A stretch of DNA of 64,000 nt from positions 1 to 64,000 of the forward strand of contig JBEAMJ010000050.1 in the NCBI GenBank assembly GCA_041166025.1, written 5' to 3'. Both the position numbers and the translations under genes were made by a program. The notes under the pieces were generated by a model that was not told where the DNA came from, searched no databases, and worked only from the letters and a program-made list of their open reading frames with translations. The stretch is from UBA7672 sp041166025. GTDB lineage: Bacteria; Pseudomonadota; Alphaproteobacteria; Caulobacterales; Hyphomonadaceae. Numbering within the stretch: position 1 is the stretch's first letter; every line of letters starts with the position of its first letter. Below are positions 26,360-35,063 of this stretch, one piece after another.

Positions 26360-28372
26360 ATGCAGCGGTATCCCGGAGATATCGAATTCGAGCCTCGGAT
26401 GGGCAGGAGCGGCAGAGATCGCGGCCCGCATCTCGGGCAGCTGCGCAAAGCCGTCGGGATCGCAAAGCACATCAGGACGCCGCGCGCCTCGCCGTCGCCG
26501 ATCAGCCGGACAGGCGTACGCGCTCATTTCGCGAAGGGGGTGGCGACGCGGGCGACAAAGTCTTCAACAACCCAGCGGCGGGTGGTGGTGAAGGCGCGCT
26601 ATGTCTCTCACGGCGCAGCGCGCGTCGCTCCGCTTCGCACGCACGTATCCTATCTTGCGCGGGAGGCGGGGCCGCAGAAGTCGGCGGGCGATCCAGCGGT
26701 TGAGCAGCGCGAGGCGAACGATCTGGAACGGTCAGTCGACTATCTGGCCAGAGAGGGGCGTGAGCCCGTCGGCGAGATTACGTTCTACAACCAGCGGGAG
26801 AGCGGTCTCGACGCCCAGAAGCTCATCGCCGGGTGGGTCGATGACAGCCGGCACTTCCGCCTGATCATCAGCGCGGAGGACGGGGCGGCGCTTGGCGACC
26901 TCAGACCCTTCATCCGCGAGGTGATGGCCAATCTGGAGGCCCGACTTGGCACGTCCCTGGAGTGGGTCGCCGTTGACCACCATGATACCGACAATCCCCA
27001 TACCCATGTCCTGATCCGCGGACGGCGCAGCGACGGACAAGACCTGTTCATACCCTCCCGGATGATTTCCTCGGGCATCCGGGAGCACGCTCAGGAGGTG
27101 GTCACGCGCGTGCTGGGGCCACGCCAATCGGTCGACCTGGTGCGCGAGCGCGAACGCGAGATCCGCGAAATCGGGGTGACGTCACTTGACCGGGAACTGG
27201 CGGCGCAGCTGCGCCGCGCCGGCGCCAGCGTGAGCCGGCCTGATCTTGTTGCGCGACTGGAGCAACTCGAACGCTGGGGCCTCGCGACACGCCGATCTGA
27301 TGGCTGGCGCCTCACCGATGGCTTGACCGTCCAGCTGGGCGCGATGAAGCAGCGCGCCGAAGTCGAGCGCGCTGTTGCTCATCTGCGCCGTGGACAAGCG
27401 AAAGCGCTCCTGGCTGCCGACGCGAGCGTTCCCGTGCTGGGCGAGCTTGTCCATGGCAGGCTGGAGGGCGATTTCGGTGACAATTTTCTTGCTGTGGTGG
27501 AGAGCGGCGCCGGGGAGCTGCGATACGCGCGCTTCGACCGAACAGACGATCTCGCAATCCTGGCCGACATTCCCTCCGGCGCCATCGTCGCGTTCGAACC
27601 GGCCGTCGCGCGCCCGCGGCCGTCCGATGAAGCAGTCGCGCGTGTCGCGGCCAGAGCCGGCGGGCTCTATTCGGCCAGCATCCACGCGAACATCGAGGCT
27701 CGCGTCGACACCGGCCTCATCGCGGCGAATGTCCGTCGGCTTGAGGCGATGCGGCGCAGCGGCCTCGTCGAACGGCGGGCGGACGGCGCCTTTGTGATCA
27801 CTCCGGATCATCGCCAACAGGCGACACGCTTTGAGAGCCAGCTTGTCCGGAACTCGCCAGTCAATGTGCGCGTTGTGAGCTACTGGACCCTCGCCGAACA
27901 GGTCAATGCGCTCGGTCCCACGCATCTCGATTCGGTCCTTGCCGGCGAGGCTGCGGCGCCGGGAGGAGCCGGCGCATTCACGCGCCGGCATGCAATGGCC
28001 CTCCAGCAGCGTCGGCAATACATGATCGAGCAGGGCTGGATGGGCGAGGCGGACAAGCAACTATCGCCAGCGGTGCTGCGGACCCTGGCGAACCATGAGC
28101 GCGCCGACCTTGCCAAACGCCTGTCTGGTGAGCTTGGGCTGAGGGTGCTGCCGCAGGCGCCTTCCCACCTGAGCGGTATTTACGCGCGACGTGTCGATCT
28201 CGCGCAGGGGCGCGTCGCGATCATCGTGCAGGAGCGCCAGGCCTTCATTGTCCCCTGGCGCCCAGCGTTGGAGCAGTTCGCGGGTCGGGAGGTCGAAGGC
28301 GTGCTGCGCGGTCAGACCCTGTCATGGGGGCTCGCACGCGGGTTGGGACCGAGCCTGCCGCCGATGGGATGA
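26360..28372 (+). CDS. Relaxase / mobilization nuclease (VirD2-like, DUF3363 type)
   Basis: A 670-residue relaxase that would nick DNA at an oriT and pilot the strand into a recipient. The N-terminus (GDIEFEPRMGRSG) and the basic stretch before VVVKARYVSHG match this family; a catalytic tyrosine probably lies in the first 100 residues. The metal-binding histidine motif is intact at residues 207-216 (HHDTDNPHTH), followed by VLIRGRRSDGQDLFI. The C-terminal half is the DUF3363 region (SIHANIEARVDTGLIAANVR, and WRPALEQFAGREVEG near the end). It is full-length with no frameshift. No coupling protein (TraG/VirD4) or type IV channel gene follows, so the element is at most mobilizable in trans. Confidence 0.85.
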   Translation: MQRYPGDIEFEPRMGRSGRDRGPHLGQLRKAVGIAKHIRTPRASPSPISRTGVRAHFAKGVATRATKSSTTQRRVVVKARYVSHGAARVAPLRTHVSYLAREAGPQKSAGDPAVEQREANDLERSVDYLAREGREPVGEITFYNQRESGLDAQKLIAGWVDDSRHFRLIISAEDGAALGDLRPFIREVMANLEARLGTSLEWVAVDHHDTDNPHTHVLIRGRRSDGQDLFIPSRMISSGIREHAQEVVTRVLGPRQSVDLVREREREIREIGVTSLDRELAAQLRRAGASVSRPDLVARLEQLERWGLATRRSDGWRLTDGLTVQLGAMKQRAEVERAVAHLRRGQAKALLAADASVPVLGELVHGRLEGDFGDNFLAVVESGAGELRYARFDRTDDLAILADIPSGAIVAFEPAVARPRPSDEAVARVAARAGGLYSASIHANIEARVDTGLIAANVRRLEAMRRSGLVERRADGAFVITPDHRQQATRFESQLVRNSPVNVRVVSYWTLAEQVNALGPTHLDSVLAGEAAAPGGAGAFTRRHAMALQQRRQYMIEQGWMGEADKQLSPAVLRTLANHERADLAKRLSGELGLRVLPQAPSHLSGIYARRVDLAQGRVAIIVQERQAFIVPWRPALEQFAGREVEGVLRGQTLSWGLARGLGPSLPPMG

Positions 28373-28545
28373 AGCAGGAAAAAGCGCGGCGGAAGCGCGC
28401 CTTTTGCGCCCTTGAGAAGAAAGCGATGGAAGCACGCCAGGGCCTGTGGATGAATTCCAACGGTGCCGGTTCGCGCAATGGTTTGAACGGCATCATCTTT
28501 TGCAGATGTTTGCCTCCGCAACGTTCAACCGGGACTGATACGTCA

Positions 28546-28866
28546 ATGAAGTTTCCCAGCGACCTTGTCCCACAGAAGGCAGTTGCCGCGGACCTCTGCG
28601 TGAGCATCGTCACGCTATGGCGAGCGCGACAGAGTGGCATTCCGGAGTTCCCTGAGCCGGTCGTCATCCGCAATATGATCTTCTGGCGGAGGGATGAGGT
28701 TCGACAGTTGGAAGATGCTCTAATGAAGTATCAGGGCCGAGGTCGATTTGAAGCTGACCGAATGCGCGCCAAGCGTGCTGTCATCATCGAACGTAAGTTG
28801 TCGAAAGTGAAGCGATCCAAGCGAACGCGGCGCAAGAGCGACGAACGGCAACTACACCTTTTCTGA
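28546..28866 (+). CDS. AlpA-like helix-turn-helix protein
   Basis: A 106-residue protein opening with an AlpA/excisionase-type winged helix: FPSDLVPQKAVAADLCVSIV, then TLWRARQSGIPEFPEPVVI and FWRRDEVRQLEDAL. The C-terminal 35 residues are strongly basic (KLSKVKRSKRTRRKSDER). Such proteins regulate excision or gene expression in prophages and integrative elements. No integrase gene is in the window. I chose the ATG at 28546, directly before the conserved domain; upstream in-frame codons look non-coding. It lies 173 bases after the relaxase. Confidence 0.7.
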   Translation: MKFPSDLVPQKAVAADLCVSIVTLWRARQSGIPEFPEPVVIRNMIFWRRDEVRQLEDALMKYQGRGRFEADRMRAKRAVIIERKLSKVKRSKRTRRKSDERQLHLF

Positions 28867-29041
28867 GCACCACCGTGTCATCTACCAAGCATTCGGAGTG
28901 GCGTTTTTCGTCGCAGAGATTCAAACAAATCGTATTGACGGCCTTCTTGACGGCGCGATTCAAACGGGCGCTAGCTGTGTGAGCGAAAGCGAAAGGTGGC
29001 GATGGGTCGATTGATAATCGAGTGGGAGTGAACTGATCGGG

Positions 29042-29293
29042 ATGGGTCAGGGCAAGCATGCCGTCGCATCGCAGGAGCGCCGCGTGAAGCGGCTGGGGTA
29101 TCGGTATGGCGTGCTGCTGATGAAGTGCGCCAAGCCGTTCGGCAAGGTGGCGCAGCATGGCGGCTACATGCTGCGCGACGAGGACACGCGCAGGATCGTG
29201 TTCGGCAATGACGGCTATGAATTCTCGGCGACGCTGGACGAGGTTGAGGCGTTCCTCGATGCGCAGCCGAAAGTTCGCGACGACGAACCCTAA
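29042..29293 (+). CDS. Small protein of unknown function, 83 residues
   Basis: A soluble, basic protein whose second half (GGYMLRDEDTRRIVFGNDGY, then FSATLDEVEAFLD) resembles small conserved alphaproteobacterial proteins I remember without a functional name. The frame converges on, and ends four bases into, the lipoprotein gene at 29290. Its ATG follows TGATCGGG, a weak ribosome site. It may mark the return from mobile to ordinary chromosomal DNA. Confidence 0.55.
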   Translation: MGQGKHAVASQERRVKRLGYRYGVLLMKCAKPFGKVAQHGGYMLRDEDTRRIVFGNDGYEFSATLDEVEAFLDAQPKVRDDEP

Positions 29294-29646
29294 CCCTGCA
29301 TGTCGGCCGTCGTCACGCGCGTGAACTCGCCGAGCTGGCAAGGGATGCCGCTTTCCAAGACAAAGATGGTCTGCAGGCCGGGGCAGACCCGATTGCTGAT
29401 GTCCCAGCTGAAGCCGCCTTGCGCCTTAAGGCCGGGGCAGGCGCGGGGGAGCTTGTTGCTCAAGACCTCTCCGCCCGCGAGCGTGAAGCGGATCTCCTCA
29501 TTGCTGACAACGTCGTGTGAGCGGATGCGCGCGCCTTCGATGCAGGCGCTGCCAAGGTCGGCCTGCTGCGCGGGCTGCCCGGGGGAGGTGCAGGCTGCGG
29601 CGGCGAGAAGGATGAAGGACGCGGGGCCGGGGTGAAGGCGTCTCAT
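29290..29646 (-). CDS. DUF6491-like lipoprotein, copy A
   Basis: A 118-residue lipoprotein. The signal (PASFILLAAAACTSPG) has a lipobox with Cys following AAA. The mature part contains EEIRFTLAGGEVLSNKLPRA, CPGLKAQGGFSWD and CQLGEFTRV, a pattern I associate with the DUF6491 family. Conserved cysteines (CIEG, CPGL twice, CQLG) suggest disulfides. The ATG at 29646 follows AAGGAGCC. It lies 19 bases downstream of its paralogue at 29666, with which it aligns closely. Role unknown. Confidence 0.75.
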   Translation of the reverse strand: MRRLHPGPASFILLAAAACTSPGQPAQQADLGSACIEGARIRSHDVVSNEEIRFTLAGGEVLSNKLPRACPGLKAQGGFSWDISNRVCPGLQTIFVLESGIPCQLGEFTRVTTADMQG

Positions 29647-29665
29647 GAAGGGCTCCTTTTGGTGC

Positions 29666-30028
29666 TCACGCGTCGTTCGAAACGCGGGTGAAGACGCCGA
29701 GCTGACAGGCGGTTCCGTCCTCGCGAACATGGATGGTCTGTTCGTTCGAGCAGACCAGCGTGCCGCGCACCTCCCATGTGAAGCCACCCTGAAATTTGAG
29801 GCCCGGACAGGCGCGGGGCAAGCGGTTAAGCCACACCTCGCCGCTGGCGAGGGTGAACCGGATTTCCTGGTCGCTGAGGATCTCCTGCCTGGTGATGCGG
29901 GTTGGGTTGATGCACGCGTCCGCAATGCTGGCGGATGTGGCGTCGCTGCCAGTCGCCGGTGTCGAGCAAGCGGCGAGGCTGCCAGCCACCAGCGCGCAGA
30001 CCAGACCTGATGCCATGGCGCGTGTCAT
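29666..30028 (-). CDS. DUF6491-like lipoprotein, copy B
   Basis: A 120-residue paralogue of the downstream gene, with a signal ending SLAACST (Cys lipid site) and the matching motifs QEIRFTLASGEVWLNRLPRA, CPGLKFQGGFTWE and CQLGVFTRV. It starts at 30028 after GGAGCACC. Transcription is divergent from the ArsC/YffB-like gene at 30162. The pair probably arose by tandem duplication. Confidence 0.75.
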   Translation of the reverse strand: MTRAMASGLVCALVAGSLAACSTPATGSDATSASIADACINPTRITRQEILSDQEIRFTLASGEVWLNRLPRACPGLKFQGGFTWEVRGTLVCSNEQTIHVREDGTACQLGVFTRVSNDA

Positions 30029-30161
30029 GAGGTGCTCCCTGATGATGCTGGTGGAGCCTGCGCTCGTCGCGACAGTTGTGCAATCGGCTTGGGCAGGCTT
30101 CCGGAGCGAGAATTGATCGACCATAACGCGCCGGAATTTCGTCAGACATCGGGGACAAACG

Positions 30162-30521
30162 ATGCCCAAGGCCACGACCGTGTATGGACTCGCCAGCTGC
30201 GACACGACCCGGGCAGCCCGGAAATGGCTGGATGGGGAGGGCATCGCCTACCGCTTCCACGACGTGCGAGAGGATGGCCTGAGCAAAGCCCTGGTCGAGG
30301 CGTGGGTGAAGCAGGCGGGCTGGGAGAAGGTGCTGAACAAGGCGAGCACCACCTGGCGGGAGCTTCCCGCGGGGAAAAAGGCAGGTCTTGACCAGGCCGC
30401 GGCGATCACCCTGCTTTTGGAGCATCCGACCTTGGTCAAGCGGCCGGTGCTGGATCGGTGCGGAATTATTTCGCTGGGATTCAAGCCAGCGGCTTACGCG
30501 GCTCGTTTCGGGAGCCCCTAA
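30162..30521 (+). CDS. ArsC/Spx-family protein, YffB type
   Basis: A 119-residue thioredoxin-fold protein. The start (TTVYGLASCDTTRAARKWLD) carries the single active-site-like cysteine of the family, in SCDT instead of a CxxC pair. Downstream landmarks are YRFHDVREDGLS, the STTWREL segment and VKRPVLDRCG. This is the YffB/ArsC-like branch, often linked to glutathione-dependent reduction; true arsenate reductases carry extra arginines that I cannot confirm here. Length is normal. Confidence 0.82.
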   Translation: MPKATTVYGLASCDTTRAARKWLDGEGIAYRFHDVREDGLSKALVEAWVKQAGWEKVLNKASTTWRELPAGKKAGLDQAAAITLLLEHPTLVKRPVLDRCGIISLGFKPAAYAARFGSP

Positions 30522-30730
30522 GCGTGTCGACGCGGCAGTAGCTACCGCGCATGTCACGCAAAACCGTCACCGATTTCTGCTATCGGCAAGGGGCGGACAG
30601 GATCGTCAGGTCCGCCTGCGTCAGATACGACACAAATGCCGCAGGGGGATGGACGAACCGACTGACGCAAACTATGTAGCCGCCCAGACTCCCCCAAAAC
30701 GATTCAACAACGTTGATTCCGAAAGACTAG
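30522..30730. other. 209-base gap upstream of the DUF6481-like gene
   Basis: No gene or clear structure is visible. Imperfect inverted segments (GGGCGGACAGGATCGTCAGGTCCGCC, read as GGCGGAC and GTCCGCC around 30591-30616) suggest a leader hairpin for the downstream gene. Confidence 0.3.
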
Positions 30731-31204
30731 ATGCAGCCGAAAAATTCGACCTTCTCAGACCGGCAAGCCGCCTCGCTCGCCGCCAAGAAAGCCCTCCTCG
30801 AAAAATTCAAGCCCAAGCCGATGGTCCAGGCGGAAGTCCCGATCGACCACGAGGCCGAGCGCCGCGCGCGGATGGAAGCCATCCGCGCCCAACGGGAAGC
30901 TGAGCGCCTCGAGCGCCAGCGCGCCCGCGAGGAAGCTGAGGCCAAGGCCGAAGCCGAGCGTATCGCGGCTGCTGAAGCGGCTGAGCGCGCCCGGATCGAA
31001 GCCGAGCAGAACATCGACGCGATCAAGCGGGCTGAGCGTAAGGCGCGCAAGAAAGAGATCAAAGAGGCGGCAAAAGCCAAAAAGGAGATGCGGGCCGTTT
31101 CCAAGCCGGGTGGCCCACGGGAAGCGCGGCCTGTCGATCCCTACGAGGAACACCGCCGGTATATCGAGAGTCTCGAGCGCGGGCGCGAGCGCCGCCGGGC
31201 CTGA
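30731..31204 (+). CDS. DUF6481-like highly charged helical protein
   Basis: A 157-residue protein of alternating Glu/Arg/Lys/Ala. It begins FSDRQAASLAAKKALLEKFK, has a long coiled-coil-prone central helix (ERLERQRAREEAEAKAEAER and on) and ends DPYEEHRRYIESLERGRERR. This matches the DUF6481 family of alphaproteobacteria. No signal or membrane segment is present. Function is unknown; RNA or ribosome association would fit the charge pattern but is a guess. Confidence 0.75.
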   Translation: MQPKNSTFSDRQAASLAAKKALLEKFKPKPMVQAEVPIDHEAERRARMEAIRAQREAERLERQRAREEAEAKAEAERIAAAEAAERARIEAEQNIDAIKRAERKARKKEIKEAAKAKKEMRAVSKPGGPREARPVDPYEEHRRYIESLERGRERRRA

Positions 31205-31229
31205 TCACAGGCAGGTCTCATCCAGTTTG

Positions 31230-31266
31230 ACGGCCTCCGGGTACATCGGGGGCCGTTTTTCTTTTT
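31230..31266 (+). terminator. Rho-independent terminator
   Basis: ACGGCCTCCGG and the imperfect complement CGGGGGCCGT form a hairpin followed by TTTTTCTTTTT. It begins 26 bases after the DUF6481-like gene and would stop its transcript before the NnrU-like gene. Confidence 0.75.
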
Positions 31267-31359
31267 GCCGGGGCCATGGTGCTGGCCATCCACGAGACGA
31301 TTGCCGGAACTGCCCGGCTTTGCTCTGATCCATTCAGGGCTGCGGGTGCGGAGAGGGAC

Positions 31360-31947
31360 ATGGACCTGGCTTATGTGATCGCCTTTCTGGGCGGCGTTCT
31401 GGTGTTCTTTGCAACACACTATTTTTCGGCCTTCCGTCGGCGGGACGGAGGCGGGCTCGTCGAAGCCCTCGGGCCTGGTCCCTATAAAGGGCTCTATTCG
31501 CTGCTGACGATTGCGGGCTTTGTGGCCCTCATCTGGGGCTATGCCAATCTCAAGCCCTGGATCACCGTGGCTGAGCCGCCGGGATTCATGCGCCACATTG
31601 CGATGGCGCTAATGCTCCCGGCGATCATCCTGCTGGTTGGGGCCTACGCCCCCACCGGATTTATGAAGAGGGCGGTCAAGCATCCGATGCTGGCCGCGGT
31701 GAAGATATGGGCGTTGGCCCACCTGCTCGTAAACTGGGATGTGGGGTCATTTATCCTGTTCGGTTCGTTCCTGCTCTTCGGCGTGGTCGACAGGATTGCC
31801 GTGAAGCGGCGGGGTGATCTCGGCGCCGCAGCAGCGACCCCGCACATCATGGGGGATCTGATTGCGTTGGTGTTCGGCTTCGCAGTCTATGGCCTGATGG
31901 TTTTCGAGCTTCACTACGTCCTTTTCGGGATCGATCTCTACGGTTGA
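31360..31947 (+). CDS. NnrU-like integral membrane protein
   Basis: A 195-residue polytopic membrane protein with about six helices. Landmarks are DLAYVIAFLGGVLVFFATHY, the GPGPYKGLYSLLTIAGFV motif, WALAHLLVNWDVGSFILFG and HIMGDLIALVFGFAVYGLMV, which fit the NnrU family. NnrU proteins were named from nitric-oxide-related clusters and are related to isoprenoid-modifying enzymes; the role here is unclear because no denitrification gene is nearby. I start it at 31360, where GAGAGGGA precedes the ATG, not at 31276. Confidence 0.82.
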   Translation: MDLAYVIAFLGGVLVFFATHYFSAFRRRDGGGLVEALGPGPYKGLYSLLTIAGFVALIWGYANLKPWITVAEPPGFMRHIAMALMLPAIILLVGAYAPTGFMKRAVKHPMLAAVKIWALAHLLVNWDVGSFILFGSFLLFGVVDRIAVKRRGDLGAAAATPHIMGDLIALVFGFAVYGLMVFELHYVLFGIDLYG

Positions 31948-32044
31948 ATCCCCGATCTGGGGTTGTGGATTGCACCGGACTTACGGTGAGACTAAGCAGC
32001 GCCCAAGCCAGGGCCCCGGTTTGGGGTAAAGAGGGCGCTCCCCC

Positions 32045-32869
32045 ATGTCTGCCCAAGCCCAGTCGAACCGAAAGACGGTAAAGGACATCGCCGCAGCCAA
32101 GGGCGGCACGCCGCTGGTCTGCCTGACGGCCTACACAGCACCGATGGCCGGCCTTCTCGATGAAGCCTGTGATGTGCTGCTGGTGGGCGATAGCGTGGGG
32201 ATGGTGGTGCACGGCCTGCCAACCACCGTGGGCGTGACGCTGGAGATGATGATCCTGCACGGACAGGCGGTCATGCGCGCATCGAAGCGGGCATTCGTCG
32301 TGGTCGACATGCCGTTCGGATCATATGAGGCGAGCACCGAGCAGGCGTTCATGAACGCTTCGCGCGTCATGAAGGAAACCGGCTGCCAGGCCGTGAAAAT
32401 CGAAGCGGGCGAGTATGCGGCGGCAACGGTGCGCCATCTGGTTGACCGCGGCATCCCGGTGATGGCGCATGTCGGCCTGCGACCTCAGGCCATCCATGTC
32501 GATGGCGGCTTCAAGGCCAAGGGGCGGACCGAAACGGAGCGCGCGAGGGTTGTTGCGGAGGCGAGGGCAGCGGATGCGGCCGGCTGCTTCGCCATGGTGA
32601 TCGAGGGCGTGGCGGAGGACCTGGCCGCGGAGGTCACCAAGCAGGTCTCCTGTCCTACGGTGGGCATTGGCGCTTCGGTGGCCTGCGATGGCCAGATCCT
32701 CGTCACGGATGACCTGCTAGGCCTGTTCGAGCGGAGTCCGCGATTCGTGCGGCGCTATGCCGACCTGCGTGGGGAGATAGGCCGGGCAGTCGAAGGATAT
32801 GCGAAGGATGTCCGGACGCGGGCGTTCCCAGGGGCCAATGAAACCTACGTCCTCAAAAAAGGGCCATAA
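32045..32869 (+). CDS. panB: 3-methyl-2-oxobutanoate hydroxymethyltransferase (ketopantoate synthase)
   Basis: A 274-residue enzyme that transfers a hydroxymethyl group from methylene-tetrahydrofolate to alpha-ketoisovalerate, the first committed step of pantothenate and CoA synthesis. Family motifs are present in order: VCLTAYTAPMAGLLDEACD, the metal-site segment VLLVGDSVGMVVHG, VVVDMPFGSYE, HVGLRPQAIHVDGGFKAKGR, the catalytic-Glu region MVIEGV and TVGIGASVACDGQILV. Length is typical. The partner panC is not adjacent. Confidence 0.96.
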   Translation: MSAQAQSNRKTVKDIAAAKGGTPLVCLTAYTAPMAGLLDEACDVLLVGDSVGMVVHGLPTTVGVTLEMMILHGQAVMRASKRAFVVVDMPFGSYEASTEQAFMNASRVMKETGCQAVKIEAGEYAAATVRHLVDRGIPVMAHVGLRPQAIHVDGGFKAKGRTETERARVVAEARAADAAGCFAMVIEGVAEDLAAEVTKQVSCPTVGIGASVACDGQILVTDDLLGLFERSPRFVRRYADLRGEIGRAVEGYAKDVRTRAFPGANETYVLKKGP

Positions 32870-32963
32870 TCCCAACGGCCCATCCTTTCCCTAGCAGCTT
32901 TAGCGAATTGCCCGGGCGGTCTGCCCCGGCTAAGTTGCCCCACCTTTCGGAGCCCATCCCACC

Positions 32964-33713
32964 GTGAATGACGACGCCTTTCAGGAAGTGAACCAGAGCC
33001 TACGCGATGAATCGCTGGCCAAGCTCTGGAAGCGCGTGTCGATTTTTGTCTATCTCGGCATCGCCGCAATCGTGATCGGCGTGGGCGTCATGGAGTTCAT
33101 GCGCTACCAGCGCAATGAGGCGATCGACCGCGCGGCCAAGACATACGATGCCGGATTTGCAGCCATCGAGGCCAGCGATCTCGCCACCGCGCGCGCACGG
33201 TTCAGCGAGCTGACCGCCAACGATACGGGGTTCGCAGTGCTTGCGGGACACATGCTCGCCGGGATCGAGCGCGACCTGACTAACGATACTGCCGCCATCG
33301 AAGCGCACCTCAAGACCGCGGCGGCGGCTGACGGCGGCGTGATGGGCGACCTCGCCCTGCTGAAGCTGGGCTACATGCAGGCGGACACGGCGACACGCGC
33401 GCAACTTGAAGCAACTCTCAAACCGCTGCTGGACAAGTCCGGGCAGGCTTCGCTGCTTGCGCGTGAAGTGATCGCGGCCAAGGCGCTGGCCGAAGGCGAC
33501 ATAGAATTTGCCCGCGATACATTCGAGGTGCTCGACGTGGATATCAACGCTCCGGGCGCGATGCGCGAGCGCGTCGCGCGTGCGCTCGCCACGCTTCCGC
33601 CACGGGCTGTGAACCTGGATGCGCCGGCTGCGGCGCCAGCTGCCCCGCCCGCGACGCCGGCGGTGACGCCTGTTCCCGCTCCCGCTTCCTCGACCGGACA
33701 GCAACAACAATGA
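32964..33713 (+). CDS. YfgM-like membrane-anchored tetratricopeptide protein
   Basis: A 249-residue protein with a short cytoplasmic N-terminus, one transmembrane helix (SIFVYLGIAAIVIGVGVMEF) and a periplasmic TPR-like region, then a Pro/Ala-rich tail. It fits the YfgM / TPR_21 family that assists periplasmic trafficking. It directly precedes bamB and overlaps it by four bases, the same yfgM-bamB-der order found in many proteobacteria. The start is a GTG at 32964. Confidence 0.85.
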   Translation: MNDDAFQEVNQSLRDESLAKLWKRVSIFVYLGIAAIVIGVGVMEFMRYQRNEAIDRAAKTYDAGFAAIEASDLATARARFSELTANDTGFAVLAGHMLAGIERDLTNDTAAIEAHLKTAAAADGGVMGDLALLKLGYMQADTATRAQLEATLKPLLDKSGQASLLAREVIAAKALAEGDIEFARDTFEVLDVDINAPGAMRERVARALATLPPRAVNLDAPAAAPAAPPATPAVTPVPAPASSTGQQQQ

Positions 33714-35035
33714 TGTCAGTAAAGCGTTCCTTGTTTCTAGCCGTGCCGCTCGCGGTTGTGCTGTCCGCGTGCGGCAGCGGGCCTGTGGTGCTCTCCGAAG
33801 AAGAGAAGGCCGCACGCATAACGATCAATCCGTTCGAAGATGCGCTGACGCCGGACCCGGAGCTTGCCGCTTCGGCGATTGCCCTGCCGCCGGCGCAGCC
33901 CTCGGGGGACTGGGCCCAGTCGGGCCTCAACCCTGCGAAGGTTCCTGGCCATCTCGAAGCCGCGCCGGAGTTCCGCGAAGCCTGGCGGACGAACATCGGC
34001 GAAGGTTCGGGGGAGATCAAACGCATCGTCGCCGCGCCCGTCGTGAAGGACGGCCGCATCTACGTGATCGATGCGGCCCAGAAGGTCTCGGCGCTCGATG
34101 CGGCTTCGGGCCGCCGCGTCTGGGAAAGGCAACTCAAGGCCGCCAATCCACACTGGGACGAATTCTCGGTTGGCGGAGGGCTGGCAATTGCCGGCGACAA
34201 GCTCATCGTCGCCTCGGGCTTTGCCTACGTGACCGCGCTGCGTCTCAATGATGGCGGTGAAATCTGGAAACGCCGGGTCGAGAGCCCGATGTCATCCTCG
34301 CCCGCGATCATGGGCAACCGGGCGTTCCTGACTTCCACCAACAACGATTTCTTTGCGATCGACACGGACAACGGCGAGATCATCTGGAACGACCAGGCGC
34401 TGGCCGAGACGGCGCGTGTGCTGTCCTCGCCGAGCCCCGCCGTGAATCAGGATATCTTGGCGGTCGGCTATTCCTCGGGCGAGCTGATTGCCTACCTCCC
34501 TGCGAACGGTCGGCGCCTGTGGTCCGACACGCTGACATCGACGGGACGCTATACACCGCTGTCGGCGATCAACGACATTGCAGGCAAGCCTTCGATCCAG
34601 GACGGCGTCGTCTATGCCGCTAGCCATTCGGGCGTGCTTACGGCGATTGACGCGCGTTCGGGCGCGAGGATCTGGAGCAAATCGTTCGGTTCCCGGCAGG
34701 GACCGGTGATCGGCGGTGAGTATCTCTTCGTCGTCGGAACCGGGGGCAAGGTCGCCTGCTTCAACAAGATCGACGGCAAGCTGGCCTGGACGCGGGACCT
34801 GCCGGAGTTCAAGGACGGCAATCGCGAGAACCGGATCGTTTGGACCGGGCCTGTGCTGGCCTCCGGCCGGCTGGTCGTTGTCTCTTCGGACGGCGATATC
34901 GTCGCGTTGTCGCCGCAGGACGGCAAGACGGTTTCGGAGATAAAGGTCGGGCAGAGCATCTTCATCGAGCCGATCGCCGCCGCCGGAAAAATCTTTGTCC
35001 TGACCGATCAAGCCAACCTTATCGCGATCAGGTAG
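33710..35035 (+). CDS. bamB: Outer-membrane assembly lipoprotein BamB
   Basis: A 441-residue lipoprotein of the BAM complex, which inserts beta-barrel proteins into the outer membrane. The signal (VPLAVVLSACGSG) has a lipobox with Cys21. The mature part is a PQQ-type eight-bladed propeller; blade motifs include VYVIDAAQKVSALDAASGRR in the form RIYVIDAAQKVSAL, then VYAASHSGVLTAIDARSGAR and GDIVALSPQDGKT. Its ATG overlaps the upstream gene (two adjacent ATGs are possible) and der follows after 28 bases. Confidence 0.92.
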   Translation: MMSVKRSLFLAVPLAVVLSACGSGPVVLSEEEKAARITINPFEDALTPDPELAASAIALPPAQPSGDWAQSGLNPAKVPGHLEAAPEFREAWRTNIGEGSGEIKRIVAAPVVKDGRIYVIDAAQKVSALDAASGRRVWERQLKAANPHWDEFSVGGGLAIAGDKLIVASGFAYVTALRLNDGGEIWKRRVESPMSSSPAIMGNRAFLTSTNNDFFAIDTDNGEIIWNDQALAETARVLSSPSPAVNQDILAVGYSSGELIAYLPANGRRLWSDTLTSTGRYTPLSAINDIAGKPSIQDGVVYAASHSGVLTAIDARSGARIWSKSFGSRQGPVIGGEYLFVVGTGGKVACFNKIDGKLAWTRDLPEFKDGNRENRIVWTGPVLASGRLVVVSSDGDIVALSPQDGKTVSEIKVGQSIFIEPIAAAGKIFVLTDQANLIAIR

Positions 35036-35063
35036 GCTGGCGCCTGCCTCTGGAGTTTTCGCC

